A stretch of DNA of 64,000 nt from an uncultured Pelagibacteraceae bacterium (GCA_902570525.1 CACFYN010000002.1:58464-122463); one strand, 5' to 3'. Counted from the first letter of the stretch, positions 11,771 through 23,652 are shown. Numbers and translations are program-made. Notes: a model not told the origin generated them from the sequence alone.

Positions 11771-12852
11771 CTATTACATTGAGCATTATGCATCAAATAA
11801 TGATCCAGTAATACACAATGCATCATGGCTTCTCCAATTGGAACTGCCCTAATACCTACACAAGGATCATGCCTACCTTTTACTGAGATAGATGTATTTT
11901 TACCAAATCGATCAATTGTTTTTCTACTTGTTAAAATTGATGAAGTTGGTTTCACTGCAAAAGATACAGTAATTTCTTGACCAGAGGAAATTCCCCCAAG
12001 TATTCCACCAGCATTGTTTGAGACAAACTTAGTTTTATTACCTGTCTGAGATATCTCATCTGAATTTTGTTCCCCAGTTAATTGCGCTGAATTCATTCCA
12101 GATCCAATATTAACTCCTTTAACTGCATTTATACTCATCATTGCTGATGCAAGATCCATATCTAATTTTGAGTAAATAGGAGCTCCCAAGCCCACCGGAA
12201 CACCTCTTGCTCTAACTTCAATTATTGCTCCACAAGAGGACCCGGCTTTTCTAATACTTAACAAGTATTTTTCCCAAAGTTTTAAAATTGATTTATCTGG
12301 ACAGAAAAAAGGATTTTTTGATATAAATTTATCATCCCATTTTTTGATATCACAACCAAGAATTCCTAATTGAGTGACTGCACCTTTAACATTATATTTT
12401 TTTCCAATTTTTTTTTCTAAAACTTTTTTTGCGATAGCCCCAGCTGCCACTCTAGAAGCTGTTTCTCTAGCTGATTGTCTACCACCACCCCTATAATCTC
12501 TAATTCCATATTTTTTGAAATATGTGAAATCAGCATGACCAGGACGAAATTTATTTTTTATTGTTTCATAATCCCTAGATCTCATATCCTTATTATAAAT
12601 GATCATCGATATTGGAGTGCCTGTTGTTTTACCTTCAAAAACTCCAGACAAAATATTTACTTTATCGTCTTCTTTTCTTTGGGTTGTGAACTTAGACTGT
12701 CCAGGTTTTCTTTTATTTAATTCTTTTTGGATATCAGCCTCATTTATACTTACGTTAGGAGGACAACCGTCTACTACACAGCCTATGGCTGGACCATGAG
12801 ACTCTCCCCATGTGGTGAATCGAAATATCTTTCCAAATGTGTTAAATGACAT
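11767..12852 (-). CDS. aroC: Chorismate synthase
   Basis: [53 protein letters not shown]; start taken at internal MSFNTFG. Confidence 0.97.
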   Translation of the reverse strand: MSFNTFGKIFRFTTWGESHGPAIGCVVDGCPPNVSINEADIQKELNKRKPGQSKFTTQRKEDDKVNILSGVFEGKTTGTPISMIIYNKDMRSRDYETIKNKFRPGHADFTYFKKYGIRDYRGGGRQSARETASRVAAGAIAKKVLEKKIGKKYNVKGAVTQLGILGCDIKKWDDKFISKNPFFCPDKSILKLWEKYLLSIRKAGSSCGAIIEVRARGVPVGLGAPIYSKLDMDLASAMMSINAVKGVNIGSGMNSAQLTGEQNSDEISQTGNKTKFVSNNAGGILGGISSGQEITVSFAVKPTSSILTSRKTIDRFGKNTSISVKGRHDPCVGIRAVPIGEAMMHCVLLDHYLMHNAQCNS

Positions 12853-12885
12853 AAAATACAATATATAGATTATTTTGTTTAAATT

Positions 12886-13512
12886 ATGAATCAAAAAAAC
12901 TCTTTAGGTCTTGATAAATGTTTTGGTGAATTAGATGATCCATTTAAGTTATTTGAGGAATGGTTTAATGAAGCAAAAAAGTCGGAAATAAATGACCCAA
13001 ATGCCTTAGCGCTTGGCACAGCAGATAAAAGCGGAGTTCCGAATGTCAGAATGGTTCTTCTAAAAGGTTTTAGTGAAAAAGGATTTGTTTTTTACACAAA
13101 TCTTAATAGTAAGAAAAGTGGTGATTTAAAAAATAACCCTAACGCATCAATGTGTTTCCACTGGAAAAGTTTATTAAGACAAATAAGAATAGTTGGAACT
13201 ATATCTAACGTTTCAGACCAAGAGGCTGATGATTACTATAATAGCAGAGCATATGGTAGTCGTATTGGTGCCTGGGCTTCTAATCAAAGTACAGTTTTAA
13301 AAAACAGAGAAGAATTATATGAGTCGATTGAAAATTTTAAAAAAAAGTTTCCTGACGAAAAAAAAGTTCCAAGACCCGACTATTGGTCTGGGTGGTGTCT
13401 TTCACCAAACGAAATTGAATTTTGGCTAGATGGAGATAATAGAATACATCAAAGACTAAAGTATTTTAAATCAGATAATAAAAGTTGGAAAAAAGTTTTA
13501 CTAAGTCCCTAA
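12886..13512 (+). CDS. pdxH: Pyridoxamine 5'-phosphate oxidase
   Basis: [37 protein letters not shown]-terminal [16 protein letters not shown]. Confidence 0.96.
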   Translation: MNQKNSLGLDKCFGELDDPFKLFEEWFNEAKKSEINDPNALALGTADKSGVPNVRMVLLKGFSEKGFVFYTNLNSKKSGDLKNNPNASMCFHWKSLLRQIRIVGTISNVSDQEADDYYNSRAYGSRIGAWASNQSTVLKNREELYESIENFKKKFPDEKKVPRPDYWSGWCLSPNEIEFWLDGDNRIHQRLKYFKSDNKSWKKVLLSP

Positions 13513-14522
13513 AAATTTCTTTCTAAACTAAATGAAGTTAATTTTTTAAGAATTTCTTTTTCTTTAGTATCTGGAAATATACTGAGTGAATTAGAAGATA
13601 AACCTATAAAGTATTCTGCTTTTAAATAACAATCGTTAATAATGTCATATTTTTTTATCAGTCCCAAAATACTTTTGAAGTCGCTTTCAGATCTTTCATG
13701 ATTTAAAAAACAATTTTTAATATCTTTTTTTTCATCTGCATTTGCTTTTTGATTTAACAAAATAATAGGTAATGTAACTTTACCTTCAAAAAAGTCGTTA
13801 CCAATTTCTTTCCCAAATAATTTCAGTTCTGAGTTGTAATCTAAAGTATCATCTGCAATTTGAAACGTTAGTCCCAAATTTTTCCCATAAAACTCCAAAG
13901 CATCTTTAACTTTATTTTCCTGATTTGACAAAATTGCACCAACTTTTGTTGCTGCAGCAAATAGAGATGCTGTCTTCGAAGATATTATTTTTAAATAAGT
14001 TTCTTCTAACATATCAATTTCTCTATTATGTTGTAGTTGTAAAACTTCACCCTGTGAAATTTCAGCTGATGTTGAGGATAAAAGTTTTAAAACTTCTTGG
14101 TCACCATCTTCAACCATCATCTCAAAGCATCTGCTCAATAAATAATCTCCAACTAGTATAGATGATTGATTACCCCAAATTTTGTTTAATGTTTTTTTTC
14201 CTCTTCTTAAATCGCCATTATCAATTACATCATCATGCATAAGTGTAGCTGCATGGATAAGTTCAACACAGGCAGCAAGGTTTACATCTCTGGTGCCTTT
14301 TTGATAGCCGCATAGTTTAGATGATCCTAATGTTAACAATGCTCTTAGTCTTTTGCCTCCAGTGTCTAAATGATATTTGGTCATTTTCTCCACCAGATCT
14401 ACTTTACTTATAAGCTTTGTTTTAATTCTCTCCTCAACTAAAACTAATTTATCCTCAACAGAGCTTTTAAGGTCTAAATAAGAATTATTTATCTTGTTTT
14501 TAAGTTGGACGACTGTTCCCAT
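13509..14522 (-). CDS. ispB: Polyprenyl diphosphate synthase (octaprenyl/decaprenyl type)
   Basis: GGKRLRALLTL, LMHDDVIDNGDLRRG, QIADDTLDY. Confidence 0.92.
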   Translation of the reverse strand: MGTVVQLKNKINNSYLDLKSSVEDKLVLVEERIKTKLISKVDLVEKMTKYHLDTGGKRLRALLTLGSSKLCGYQKGTRDVNLAACVELIHAATLMHDDVIDNGDLRRGKKTLNKIWGNQSSILVGDYLLSRCFEMMVEDGDQEVLKLLSSTSAEISQGEVLQLQHNREIDMLEETYLKIISSKTASLFAAATKVGAILSNQENKVKDALEFYGKNLGLTFQIADDTLDYNSELKLFGKEIGNDFFEGKVTLPIILLNQKANADEKKDIKNCFLNHERSESDFKSILGLIKKYDIINDCYLKAEYFIGLSSNSLSIFPDTKEKEILKKLTSFSLERNF

Positions 14523-14564
14523 AAATTCAAAGTATTATATATATTACTTTATTATACTTAACAA

Positions 14565-14592
14565 TTGACGCACCTCAATCTTCAACTATAAG
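14565..14592 (+). promoter_or_regulatory. Candidate sigma-70-type promoter for the S49 peptidase-glyQ-glyS-ppdK run
   Basis: TTGACG - 16 nt - TATAAG in the intergenic region upstream of 14632. Confidence 0.45.
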
Positions 14593-14631
14593 GAGACTTT
14601 ATATTTAATCATAAATTTTATAAGCATACGT

Positions 14632-15438
14632 ATGTTTTCAATTTTCAAAAAAAAAAAAGTTATACCTCACATAAAGCTAAATGGTGTAATAGGCAATGTT
14701 GGAAAGTTTAAGCAAGGAATAGATTTTGCAGGTCAAGAGGAAATTATTAAAAAAGCATTCTCTTTAAAAAAATCTCCAGCAGTTGCAATATCAATTAATT
14801 CTCCAGGAGGTTCGCCAGTTCAGTCTCATCTAATTCATGATTACGTGAAACAACAAGCAAAGAAGCACAAAAAAAAGGTTATTATATTTGCTGAGGATGT
14901 TGCTGCATCAGGAGGATATTTAATTGCTTGTTGTGGAGATGAAATTTACGCAAACCAAAGCTCTATAATAGGCTCCATAGGAGTCATATACTCATCTTTT
15001 GGATTTACTGAGTTAATAAGTAAAATAGGTGTTCAAAGACGAGTTTATACTGCTGGTAAAAATAAAAGTACACTCGATCCTTTCATGAAAGAGAAAGATG
15101 AAGATATCGAAAGGTTAAAAAATATACAATTAGATCTTCATAAAGACTTTATTGAAGTTGTTGAAAAAAGTAGAGGAACAAAACTAAAAAAAGATATGGG
15201 TATAGAACTCTTTTCTGGTGAGTTTTGGTCGGGAAGAAAAGCCAAAGAATTAGGACTTATAGATGGAATTGGAAATGCAGATCAGATTTTAAAAGAAAAA
15301 TTTGGTGATGATGTAATTATAAAGAAATTCGAGAAAGCAAAAGGTTGGTTAGCTAGAAAACTATCTTCAGAAAGTAGTACAGAACAAGTAATAAATATTT
15401 TAGAGGAAAGATCTATCTGGCAAAGATATGGTTTCTAA
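14632..15438 (+). CDS. S49 family (SppA/SohB-like) serine peptidase
   Basis: [40 protein letters not shown]. Confidence 0.92.
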   Translation: MFSIFKKKKVIPHIKLNGVIGNVGKFKQGIDFAGQEEIIKKAFSLKKSPAVAISINSPGGSPVQSHLIHDYVKQQAKKHKKKVIIFAEDVAASGGYLIACCGDEIYANQSSIIGSIGVIYSSFGFTELISKIGVQRRVYTAGKNKSTLDPFMKEKDEDIERLKNIQLDLHKDFIEVVEKSRGTKLKKDMGIELFSGEFWSGRKAKELGLIDGIGNADQILKEKFGDDVIIKKFEKAKGWLARKLSSESSTEQVINILEERSIWQRYGF

Positions 15439-16309
15439 AAAAAAAAAGAAACAACCAAAATTTCAAACTTTTCAAGATACTATTTTGAATCTTCAAAAAT
15501 ATTGGAGCAAACAAGGCTGTATAATTTTACAACCTTATGACATTGAGGTTGGAGCAGGCACATTTCATCCCGCAACAACACTTAGATCATTAGGAACAAA
15601 ACCCTGGAAAGCAGCATATGTTCAACCTTCAAGAAGACCAACTGATGGAAGATATGGTGATAATCCAAATCGACTTCAACATTACTACCAATTTCAAGTT
15701 ATTATAAAACCATCACCAAAAAATATAAAAAAACTTTATTTAAATAGTTTAAATACCATAGGCATCAATCATAAAGAACATGATATTCGTTTTGTGGAAG
15801 ATGATTGGGAAAGTCCAACATTAGGTGCAGCTGGACTCGGTTGGGAAGTTTGGTGCGATGGGATGGAGATAACTCAATTTACGTATTTTCAACAAATGGC
15901 AGGCTTTGAATGTAAACCTGTGTCTGTAGAACTTACATATGGTTTAGAGAGATTGTGTATGTTCACTCAACAGAAAAAAAATGTTTATGATTTAATATGG
16001 AACAATGAAGATGTTAAATACAGAGATGTATTTCATCAAGCTGAGAAGGAATTCTCCACTTATAATTTCGAATTAGCAAATACAGAAAATCTTTTTAAAA
16101 TTTTTGATATGATTGAAAAGGAGGCTAAGATGCTTACTGAAAACGATGTTTCATTACCAGCTTATGACCAGTGTCTAAAAGCAAGCCATATTTTTAATAT
16201 TTTAGATGCACGTGGTGTAATTAGTGTTGCTCAAAGAGCTGAATATATATCAAGGATAAGAGAAATAACAAAAGGTGTAGCAGAAATTTGGTTAAAAAGT
16301 CAAACTTAA
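15428..16309 (+). CDS. glyQ: Glycyl-tRNA synthetase alpha subunit
   Basis: [40 protein letters not shown]. Confidence 0.98.
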   Translation: MVSKKKKKQPKFQTFQDTILNLQKYWSKQGCIILQPYDIEVGAGTFHPATTLRSLGTKPWKAAYVQPSRRPTDGRYGDNPNRLQHYYQFQVIIKPSPKNIKKLYLNSLNTIGINHKEHDIRFVEDDWESPTLGAAGLGWEVWCDGMEITQFTYFQQMAGFECKPVSVELTYGLERLCMFTQQKKNVYDLIWNNEDVKYRDVFHQAEKEFSTYNFELANTENLFKIFDMIEKEAKMLTENDVSLPAYDQCLKASHIFNILDARGVISVAQRAEYISRIREITKGVAEIWLKSQT

Positions 16310-16311
16310 AA

Positions 16312-18378
16312 ATGTCTGAATTTTTTTTAGAAGTTTTTACAGAAGAAATACCAGCAAAATTACAAAATGATGCGAGAAATTCTTTATCTGACAATTTTAA
16401 AAAATTATTTGAAGAAAAAAAAATAAAATATAAAAGCAGCAAAGTCTTTTCTGTACCAAATAGATTAGTAATATTTTTTGATGGTTTAAGTAAACAAACC
16501 ATTTTTGAAAAAGAAGAGAAGCGAGGCCCAAGTACAAAATCACCAAAAGAAGCACTGGATGGTTTTTTAAAATCAAATAAGATTACTGAAAAAGAAATTT
16601 ATAAAAAAGAAACAGAAAAGGGAGAATTTTACTTCTTTTCAAAACCTGAAGAAAAAATAAATACTAAAGATATACTTGAAAAAGAAATACCCATAATTTT
16701 AGACAAAATTGAATGGAAAAACTCTATGAGATGGTCAGACCACAGTTTACAATGGGGCAGACCTCTAAAATCATTAATTGCTATTTTTGATAATAAGATC
16801 ATTAATTTTGCTTACCATCATTTAAAAAGTTGTAATTTTATAATACTAGATAAAGAGTTTGAGGATAAAAAAAAAATAGTAAGAAACTATAAATCCTATA
16901 TTGATTGTTTAAAAAAATTAAACATCACAATTGATCAAAATTTACGTAAATCAATAATTGAAAAAGAGCTTATTAGAAATTCTAAAAAAAATAACATTTA
17001 TATTGAAATTAACGAAAAGCTTTTGAATGAAGTAACTGATTTAGTTGAACAGCCTAATATTTTGTTATGCCAATTTGATAAACGCTTTTTATCTATGCCA
17101 AAGGAAATCCTTGTAATTACTATGCAGCACCATCAAAAATATTTTCATACTTTAGATAGAAAGGGAAATATTACAAATCAGTTTTTTGTTGTTTCAAATA
17201 ATAAAGATCCTAAAGGTTATATAAAATCAGGTAATGAAAGAGTAGTGGAAGCAAGGTTAAATGATGCTGAATTTTTTTGGAATAAAAACAAAAATCAAAA
17301 TTTATTTAAACAAGTATCTAAACTAAAAAGCATGAATTATTTTAAAGGATTAGGAACATATTTTGATAAAATTCAAAGAATGAGAAAATTAGGTGGTGTA
17401 ATTTCAGATGAACTTTTAATCAGTAAAGATAAAATTGAAATTTCATGCTCTATCTGCAAAACTGATTTACTCTCAGATCTTGTAGGAGAATTTCCAGAAC
17501 TTCAAGGTGTGATGGGGGGTTACTTTGCTGAGTCGCAAGGTTTTGATAAAGATGTTTCTCTCGCTATTAAAGAACACTATTTACCGAATTCACTTGAAAG
17601 CAAAGTTCCAACAAGACCGTTTAGTCTTGGTCTCTCATTGACCGATAAATTAGATACATTGGTTGGCTTCTTTGGTGTAAAACAAAAACCTTCAAGTTCA
17701 AAAGATCCATTTGCATTAAGAAGAGCAGCATTAGGCGTTATCCGACTAATACTTGAAAATAAAAAAAATATTAGAATTAAAGATTTAATAAATCATTCTT
17801 TACTTTTGTATCAAGAACAAAATTATAAATTTGACAATGCATCTGTACAAAATGAATTATCTGAATTTCTTTTAGAAAGATTAAAATACTACATGAAAGA
17901 TAAAGCAATTAGATCTGACATTATTAATGCTAGTTTAAATAATAAAAGTATTAACAATATAAATGAAATTTTTAGAAAATCTTTTGCTTTAAATAAAATT
18001 ATAAATAAAGAAAGTGGGATGGATATCATTTCAAGTTATAAACGAGCATCAAACATTATTGAAAATGAACTAAAAGATAATAAACTGGAACTAGCAGATA
18101 CTGCTGATCCTGGAATATTTAAAAACGATTTTGAAAAAAATTTATTTAAAAAAATAAAAGAATTAAAAAAATATTTTATAAATATAGATAACGATGAGAA
18201 TTATGAAACTACTCTTGATAATCTTAAGACTGCAAAACCAATAATTTTTGCTTTTTTTGATAATATAATTGTTAATGACAATGATGAAATAATAAGAAAA
18301 AATCGATTGGAACTACTTCAAATGTTTTGTAGAACATTTGAAAATTATATTAATTTTTCAAAAATTGAAAGCGCCTAA
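16312..18378 (+). CDS. glyS: Glycyl-tRNA synthetase beta subunit
   Basis: MSEFFLEVFTEEIPAKLQ start, MQHHQKYFHTLD, RPFSLGLSLTDKLDTLVGFF. Confidence 0.96.
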   Translation: MSEFFLEVFTEEIPAKLQNDARNSLSDNFKKLFEEKKIKYKSSKVFSVPNRLVIFFDGLSKQTIFEKEEKRGPSTKSPKEALDGFLKSNKITEKEIYKKETEKGEFYFFSKPEEKINTKDILEKEIPIILDKIEWKNSMRWSDHSLQWGRPLKSLIAIFDNKIINFAYHHLKSCNFIILDKEFEDKKKIVRNYKSYIDCLKKLNITIDQNLRKSIIEKELIRNSKKNNIYIEINEKLLNEVTDLVEQPNILLCQFDKRFLSMPKEILVITMQHHQKYFHTLDRKGNITNQFFVVSNNKDPKGYIKSGNERVVEARLNDAEFFWNKNKNQNLFKQVSKLKSMNYFKGLGTYFDKIQRMRKLGGVISDELLISKDKIEISCSICKTDLLSDLVGEFPELQGVMGGYFAESQGFDKDVSLAIKEHYLPNSLESKVPTRPFSLGLSLTDKLDTLVGFFGVKQKPSSSKDPFALRRAALGVIRLILENKKNIRIKDLINHSLLLYQEQNYKFDNASVQNELSEFLLERLKYYMKDKAIRSDIINASLNNKSINNINEIFRKSFALNKIINKESGMDIISSYKRASNIIENELKDNKLELADTADPGIFKNDFEKNLFKKIKELKKYFINIDNDENYETTLDNLKTAKPIIFAFFDNIIVNDNDEIIRKNRLELLQMFCRTFENYINFSKIESA

Positions 18379-21035
18379 TGAGAGACTTAATTTTAAATTT
18401 TAATTCTAAGTTTTCAAAAAAAATTAAAAATCCAAAGAATTTTCTTGGTGGAAAAGGTGCTAATTTATCTCAAATGGGAAGAATGGGATTGCCTGTACCT
18501 CCAGGATTTACAATTTCTACTAAAGTTTGTGATATATTTTATAAAAACAAGAAACAGATAAATAAGCAAATAACAAAAGAAATTAAAAAGCAATTATCTC
18601 AAATAGAAAAAGAAACAAACAAAAAATTTGGAGATTTAAAAAATCCTTTATTAGTATCTGTTAGATCAGGTGCAAGAGTATCAATGCCAGGAATGATGGA
18701 TACAATACTTAATCTAGGTCTAAATGATAAAACAGTTATGGCTTTAGCTCATAAAACTTCAAATAAAAGATTTGCAAAAGATAGTTACAGAAGATTTATT
18801 CAAATGTATTCAAGTGTAGTGCTTGGAGTAGACAGCTATAATTTTGAGGAATTAATTGAAAACTATAAATTAACAAAAGGAGTTTTGTTAGATACCGAGC
18901 TAGATGAGCAAGACTGGGATGCACTAATTGGTGACTTTAAAAATGTTGTAAAACAAAAGACTAATAAAGAATTCCCACAAGATGTTTATAATCAACTTAA
19001 TGGTGCAATATGTGCTGTCTTTTTATCTTGGCAAAGTCATCGTGCTAAAGTTTACAGAAAAATAAATCATATCCCAGATGATTGGGGCACTGCTGTTAAT
19101 GTTCAATCTATGGTTTTCGGAAATATGGGTGATGATTGTGCCACTGGAGTAGTTTTTACCAGAGACCCATCAAGTGGAAAAAATGAAATATATGGTGAAT
19201 ATTTAATTAATGCACAAGGTGAGGATGTAGTTGCGGGAACAAGAACGCCCCAACATATCACAAAAAAAGCAAGAATTAATTCTGGATCAAAAGAATACTC
19301 TATGGAAGAAACTATGCCAAAAGTATTTAAACAACTTAAAAAAATATTATCCACCTTAGAAAAATATTATAAAGATATGCAAGATGTTGAGTTTACTGTA
19401 GAAAATAACAAACTTTGGATGCTTCAAACTAGGTCTGGAAAAAGAACTGCTAAGTCAGCAGTAAAAATCGCAGTCGACATGGTAAAAGAAAAATTAATTT
19501 CGAGAAAAGAAGCTATTTTAAGAATTGATCCAAATTCTCTGGATACACTTCTTCATCCAACTTTAGATGAAAAAAGTGACATAAAAGTAATAGCAAAAGG
19601 ACTGCCAGCATCCCCGGGAGCAGTAAGTGGAAAGGTAGTTTTCTCATCAGAAGAGGCGGAAAGACTTAATGGTATGATGCAAAATACTATTTTAGTCAGA
19701 GTTGAAACATCACCTGAAGATATACATGGAATGCATGCAGCAAAAGGTATTTTAACTTCCAGAGGAGGAATGACTAGTCATGCTGCAGTTGTTGCAAGAG
19801 GTATGGGAAGACCATGTGTTTCTGGATCAAGTGAAATCAATATAGATTACGAAAATAAACTATTTAAAACAGATAAAATCCAAGTCTCAGAAGGCGAAAT
19901 AATTACAATTGATGGGTCTACCGGAAGAATAATTTTGGGAGAAGTTCAAACTTTAAAACCTGAAATATCAGGTGACTTTTCAAAATTAATGAGTTGGGCT
20001 GATGGTTATAGAAAACTGAAAGTAAGAACTAATTCAGAGACTCCAATTGATACTAAAACAGCAAGAGACTTTGGAGCAGAAGGCATTGGTCTATGTAGAA
20101 CAGAGCATATGTTTTTTGATGAAGACAGAATTATGTCTGTTAGGGAAATGATATTGTCTAAAACAACAAATGATAGAAATAAAGCTCTCGCAAAACTATT
20201 ACCTCATCAAAAGAGAGATTTCATAGAAATATTTAAAATAATGAATGGTCTCCCAGTTACAGTTAGACTTTTGGATCCCCCATTACATGAGTTTTTGCCA
20301 AAAAATGAAAAAGAAATAAAAGATGTTTCTGAAGCACTTGGATTAACAGTTACAGATATTGAGTCAAGAATTGGTGAGTTACATGAACATAATCCAATGT
20401 TGGGACATCGAGGATGTAGATTGGCTATTTCATTTCCTGAAATTTATGAAATGCAATGTAGAGCAATTTTTGAAGCCTTAATCGAGTGTAAGAATAAAAA
20501 AATTAAATCAATAATGCCAGAAATAATGATACCTTTAGTTTCTACCGAAGTTGAAATAGAAATTATGAGAAATTTGGTTGATAAAGTTGCAGATAAAGTA
20601 AAAAAAGAAAATAAAACAAAAATAGATTACCTAGTCGGCACAATGATCGAATTACCGAGAGCTGCGATCAAAGCTAAAGATATAGCTAAACATGCTGACT
20701 TTTTTAGTTTTGGAACGAATGATCTAACACAAACCACATTTGGTATTAGCAGGGATGATAGTGGTAAATTTTTAAATGATTATATTGAAAATAAAATATT
20801 CGATATTGATCCATTTATATCAATAGATGAAGGTGTGGGAGATTTAATTGAAATTGCAACTTTAAAAGGAAGAAAACAAAATAAAAAACTTAAATTGGGA
20901 ATTTGTGGAGAGCATGGCGGAGATCCAAAAAGTATCAATTTTTGCTCAAGAACAGGTCTAAATTATATTTCATGCTCACCTTACAGAGTTCCTGTTGCAA
21001 GACTTGCAGCAGCACAAGCTCAGCTCAAAAAATAG
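18378..21035 (+). CDS. ppdK: Pyruvate, phosphate dikinase
   Basis: GGKGANLSQMGRMGLPVPPGFTIS; GILTSRGGMTSHAAVVARGMGRPCVSG; GICGEHGGDP. Confidence 0.98.
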   Translation: MRDLILNFNSKFSKKIKNPKNFLGGKGANLSQMGRMGLPVPPGFTISTKVCDIFYKNKKQINKQITKEIKKQLSQIEKETNKKFGDLKNPLLVSVRSGARVSMPGMMDTILNLGLNDKTVMALAHKTSNKRFAKDSYRRFIQMYSSVVLGVDSYNFEELIENYKLTKGVLLDTELDEQDWDALIGDFKNVVKQKTNKEFPQDVYNQLNGAICAVFLSWQSHRAKVYRKINHIPDDWGTAVNVQSMVFGNMGDDCATGVVFTRDPSSGKNEIYGEYLINAQGEDVVAGTRTPQHITKKARINSGSKEYSMEETMPKVFKQLKKILSTLEKYYKDMQDVEFTVENNKLWMLQTRSGKRTAKSAVKIAVDMVKEKLISRKEAILRIDPNSLDTLLHPTLDEKSDIKVIAKGLPASPGAVSGKVVFSSEEAERLNGMMQNTILVRVETSPEDIHGMHAAKGILTSRGGMTSHAAVVARGMGRPCVSGSSEINIDYENKLFKTDKIQVSEGEIITIDGSTGRIILGEVQTLKPEISGDFSKLMSWADGYRKLKVRTNSETPIDTKTARDFGAEGIGLCRTEHMFFDEDRIMSVREMILSKTTNDRNKALAKLLPHQKRDFIEIFKIMNGLPVTVRLLDPPLHEFLPKNEKEIKDVSEALGLTVTDIESRIGELHEHNPMLGHRGCRLAISFPEIYEMQCRAIFEALIECKNKKIKSIMPEIMIPLVSTEVEIEIMRNLVDKVADKVKKENKTKIDYLVGTMIELPRAAIKAKDIAKHADFFSFGTNDLTQTTFGISRDDSGKFLNDYIENKIFDIDPFISIDEGVGDLIEIATLKGRKQNKKLKLGICGEHGGDPKSINFCSRTGLNYISCSPYRVPVARLAAAQAQLKK

Positions 21036-21038
21036 AAA

Positions 21039-21866
21039 TTAAATTTCTAATTTTAAATCAATTGCAGAAACACTGTGAGTTAAACTTCCAATAGAAATTC
21101 TATTTATACCCGTTGATGCTATTTTTCTTATATTTTTTAAATTAACATTTCCAGATGCTTCCGTTTCATATTTATTCTTAACTAGCTGAACACCTTTTTT
21201 TAGATTTTTCACGTTCATATTATCAAATAAAACAGTATCAAATTTTAAATCTAAAATTTTTTTTAATTGATTTAAATTATCCACTTCAACAGTAATTTTT
21301 TTTCTATTTTTTTTAGCTTTAATAATTAATTCTCTTATGTTTTTATTGGCGATGTGATTGTCTTTAATTAAGAATTCATCACTTAAATTAAAACGATGGT
21401 TATAGCCCCCACCTAGGTTAACTGCATATTTTTGAATGGCTCTTAGACCTGGTAAAGTTTTTCTTGTACAACAAATCTTTGTATTTTTCCTAACTTTATT
21501 GACAAATTTATTTGTTTGAGTTGCTATACCTGAAATATGAGATAAAAAATTTAAAGCTACTCTCTCGCCAGTTAAAATATTTTTAACATCTCCTACAATT
21601 TCTGCAATTACCTGTTTATTTTTAATTTTTGATCCTTCTTTTTTTTTAATTTTAAATAATATTTTTTTATCAACTATTTTGAATGTTTGTTTTGCTAGAT
21701 CTAGACCGCCAATTATGCCGCTAGAATTTGATAAAATTTTTGCTTTTATTTTATTTGTGTTATTCAAAAGTTTTGAAGTTATGTCTCCAGAGGGATAGAG
21801 ATCTTCTTTTAGAGCCTCTTTACAAATTTTATATATATATTTTTTTGATAATTTTATTTTAGACAC
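21039..21866 (-). CDS. nadC: Nicotinate-nucleotide pyrophosphorylase (carboxylating)
   Basis: EDLYPSGDITSKLL, RKTLPGLRAIQKYAVNLGGGYNHRFNLSDEFLIKDNHI. Confidence 0.96.
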   Translation of the reverse strand: MSKIKLSKKYIYKICKEALKEDLYPSGDITSKLLNNTNKIKAKILSNSSGIIGGLDLAKQTFKIVDKKILFKIKKKEGSKIKNKQVIAEIVGDVKNILTGERVALNFLSHISGIATQTNKFVNKVRKNTKICCTRKTLPGLRAIQKYAVNLGGGYNHRFNLSDEFLIKDNHIANKNIRELIIKAKKNRKKITVEVDNLNQLKKILDLKFDTVLFDNMNVKNLKKGVQLVKNKYETEASGNVNLKNIRKIASTGINRISIGSLTHSVSAIDLKLEI

Positions 21867-21871
21867 AGAAT

Positions 21872-22861
21872 TTATCTGCCAATCTCTGCCATTCTCTCAA
21901 CTGATCTTCTTGCTTTTTCTATTGTTTCTTTGCTCATTACAATCTCATTAGTTTCATTTTCCAAGCAATCTAAAACTTTTGGAAGAGTTATTCTTTTCAT
22001 GTGTGGACATAAATTGCATGGTCTTATGAATTGAACATTAGGATTGTCAATTTGAACATTGTCACTCATTGAGCATTCAGTAACCATCATAACTTTTTCT
22101 GGCTGATTATCCTTCACGTACTTAATCATACCACTTGTTGAGCCAGCAAAATCACTGGCATTAATTACATCTGGAGGACATTCTGGATGCGCTATTATTT
22201 TTATTCCAGGATTATTTTTTCTTATTTCATTTATTTCTTCATCATTAAATTGTTCGTGAACTTGGCATGTTCCTTTCCATGAAATTATCTCAACATCAGT
22301 TTGTGAAGCTACATATTTTGCAAGATAATCATCTGGAAGAAAAATTACTTTTTTAACTCCTAAAGAATTTACAATTTTTACAGCATTAGCTGAGGTACAG
22401 CATACATCTGTTTCTGCCTTAACATCTGCAGAGGTATTTACATATGAAACCACTGGAACCCCAGGGTATTTCTTTTTGAGATTTCTTACGTCCTCACCGT
22501 TGATCGAAGAAGATAATGAGCAACCAGCTTTCATATCAGGAAGGAAAACTTTTTTTTCAGGGCTCATTAATTTTGCGGTTTCAGCCATAAAATGAACTCC
22601 ACACATAATTATCATATCAGCTTTTGTTTTTGCAGCTTCAACCGCCAGAGCAAGCGAGTCAGCTGAAAAATCAGAGATGCCGTGATAAATTTCTGGGGTT
22701 TGGTAATTATGAGCTAGGATTACTGCATTCTTTTCTTTTTTGAGTTTATTAATTTTGTATATGTATGGAGCATGAACAGCCCATTCTATCTCAGGCATAG
22801 CCTTTGAAATTTTTTTGTAAATCGGATCCGTTGCTTTTCTTATCTCAGAATTAAGTTCCAT
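21872..22861 (-). CDS. nadA: Quinolinate synthase
   Basis: AVILAHNYQTPEI, MCGVHFMAETAKLMSPEKKVFLPD, CNLCPHMKRITL Fe-S cysteines. Confidence 0.97.
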   Translation of the reverse strand: MELNSEIRKATDPIYKKISKAMPEIEWAVHAPYIYKINKLKKEKNAVILAHNYQTPEIYHGISDFSADSLALAVEAAKTKADMIIMCGVHFMAETAKLMSPEKKVFLPDMKAGCSLSSSINGEDVRNLKKKYPGVPVVSYVNTSADVKAETDVCCTSANAVKIVNSLGVKKVIFLPDDYLAKYVASQTDVEIISWKGTCQVHEQFNDEEINEIRKNNPGIKIIAHPECPPDVINASDFAGSTSGMIKYVKDNQPEKVMMVTECSMSDNVQIDNPNVQFIRPCNLCPHMKRITLPKVLDCLENETNEIVMSKETIEKARRSVERMAEIGR

Positions 22862-22918
22862 AAGCTAAATCTATCAACTTGCAAGATAATTGTCATTCAC
22901 TTATTCTGCCGCATAAAT

Positions 22919-23004
22919 GCGGTCATGCTGAAATTGGTAGACAGGCACGGTTGAGGGCCGTGTGAGCCTAGCTCATGTGAGTTCAAGTCTCACTGACCGC
23001 ACCA
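22919..23004 (+). tRNA. tRNA-Leu (anticodon GAG)
   Basis: Class II tRNA with long variable arm, anticodon stem CACGG-TTGAGGG-CCGTG, GAGTTCAAGTCTC T-arm, encoded CCA. Confidence 0.95.
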
Positions 23005-23010
23005 GAATGT

Positions 23011-23652
23011 TTATTTTTTTGGTTTCGGTGCATATATATTTTTTATCAAATTCTTGAGAGTAAACATGCGATTAATTACTTTTTTATCTTCATTTAATTG
23101 ATTATTTTTTTTTTTAAAAATTGCTAAGCCAGATCCAGTAAAATCAATCTCTAGTGAAAGACTTTCTTTATTGCTATTATAAATTCTAACAATTTGATCA
23201 AATGTGAGTCTATTTATCCTTTCACTAAAATCATTATCGCGAGCCTCCCCTTTGACATAAGGTAGCCAAATTACATCATCAATAAAAATGATTCCATTTA
23301 GTTTTAAAAACTTAAAATAATTATAAAATATCTTTTTTATATGGTTGGGCTCATGAAGAGAATCTATCAATAAAATATCATAATCTTTCTTTATCAATTT
23401 ATTTATGTAATCAAAATTATCATCAGATGAGTGTATAAAATTCCATTTTGGATGCTTGAGTATTTTTGAACAATCATCAATATCTATAGAAGTTAAATAG
23501 CCATTGTTTTTTTCACATATATCTAAAAACATTCTTGTTGATTTACCTTTTTTGACACCAAGCTCTAAAATATTAGGATTTTGAATTTTTGATGTTATAT
23601 TTTTCATTTTATCTAATTTTATATTCTCGTCAGATTTCATCATATTCTCCAA
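23011..23652 (-). CDS. Class I SAM-dependent methyltransferase-like protein
   Basis: NILELGVKKGKSTRMFLDI (motif I), LTSIDIDD, YDILLIDSLHEPNHIKKIF. Confidence 0.7.
   Translation of the reverse strand: MENMMKSDENIKLDKMKNITSKIQNPNILELGVKKGKSTRMFLDICEKNNGYLTSIDIDDCSKILKHPKWNFIHSSDDNFDYINKLIKKDYDILLIDSLHEPNHIKKIFYNYFKFLKLNGIIFIDDVIWLPYVKGEARDNDFSERINRLTFDQIVRIYNSNKESLSLEIDFTGSGLAIFKKKNNQLNEDKKVINRMFTLKNLIKNIYAPKPKK

Noticed and set aside
12475-12799. Plus-strand ORFs 12475-12720 and 12599-12799
   Set aside because: Antisense to aroC, mutually overlapping, no domain signal.
8991-14522. Two prenyl synthases around dxs considered as a carotenoid/retinal cluster for proteorhodopsin
   Set aside because: No crtB/crtI/crtY or blh-type genes are present in the window; the two enzymes fit ordinary FPP/GGPP and quinone side-chain synthesis.
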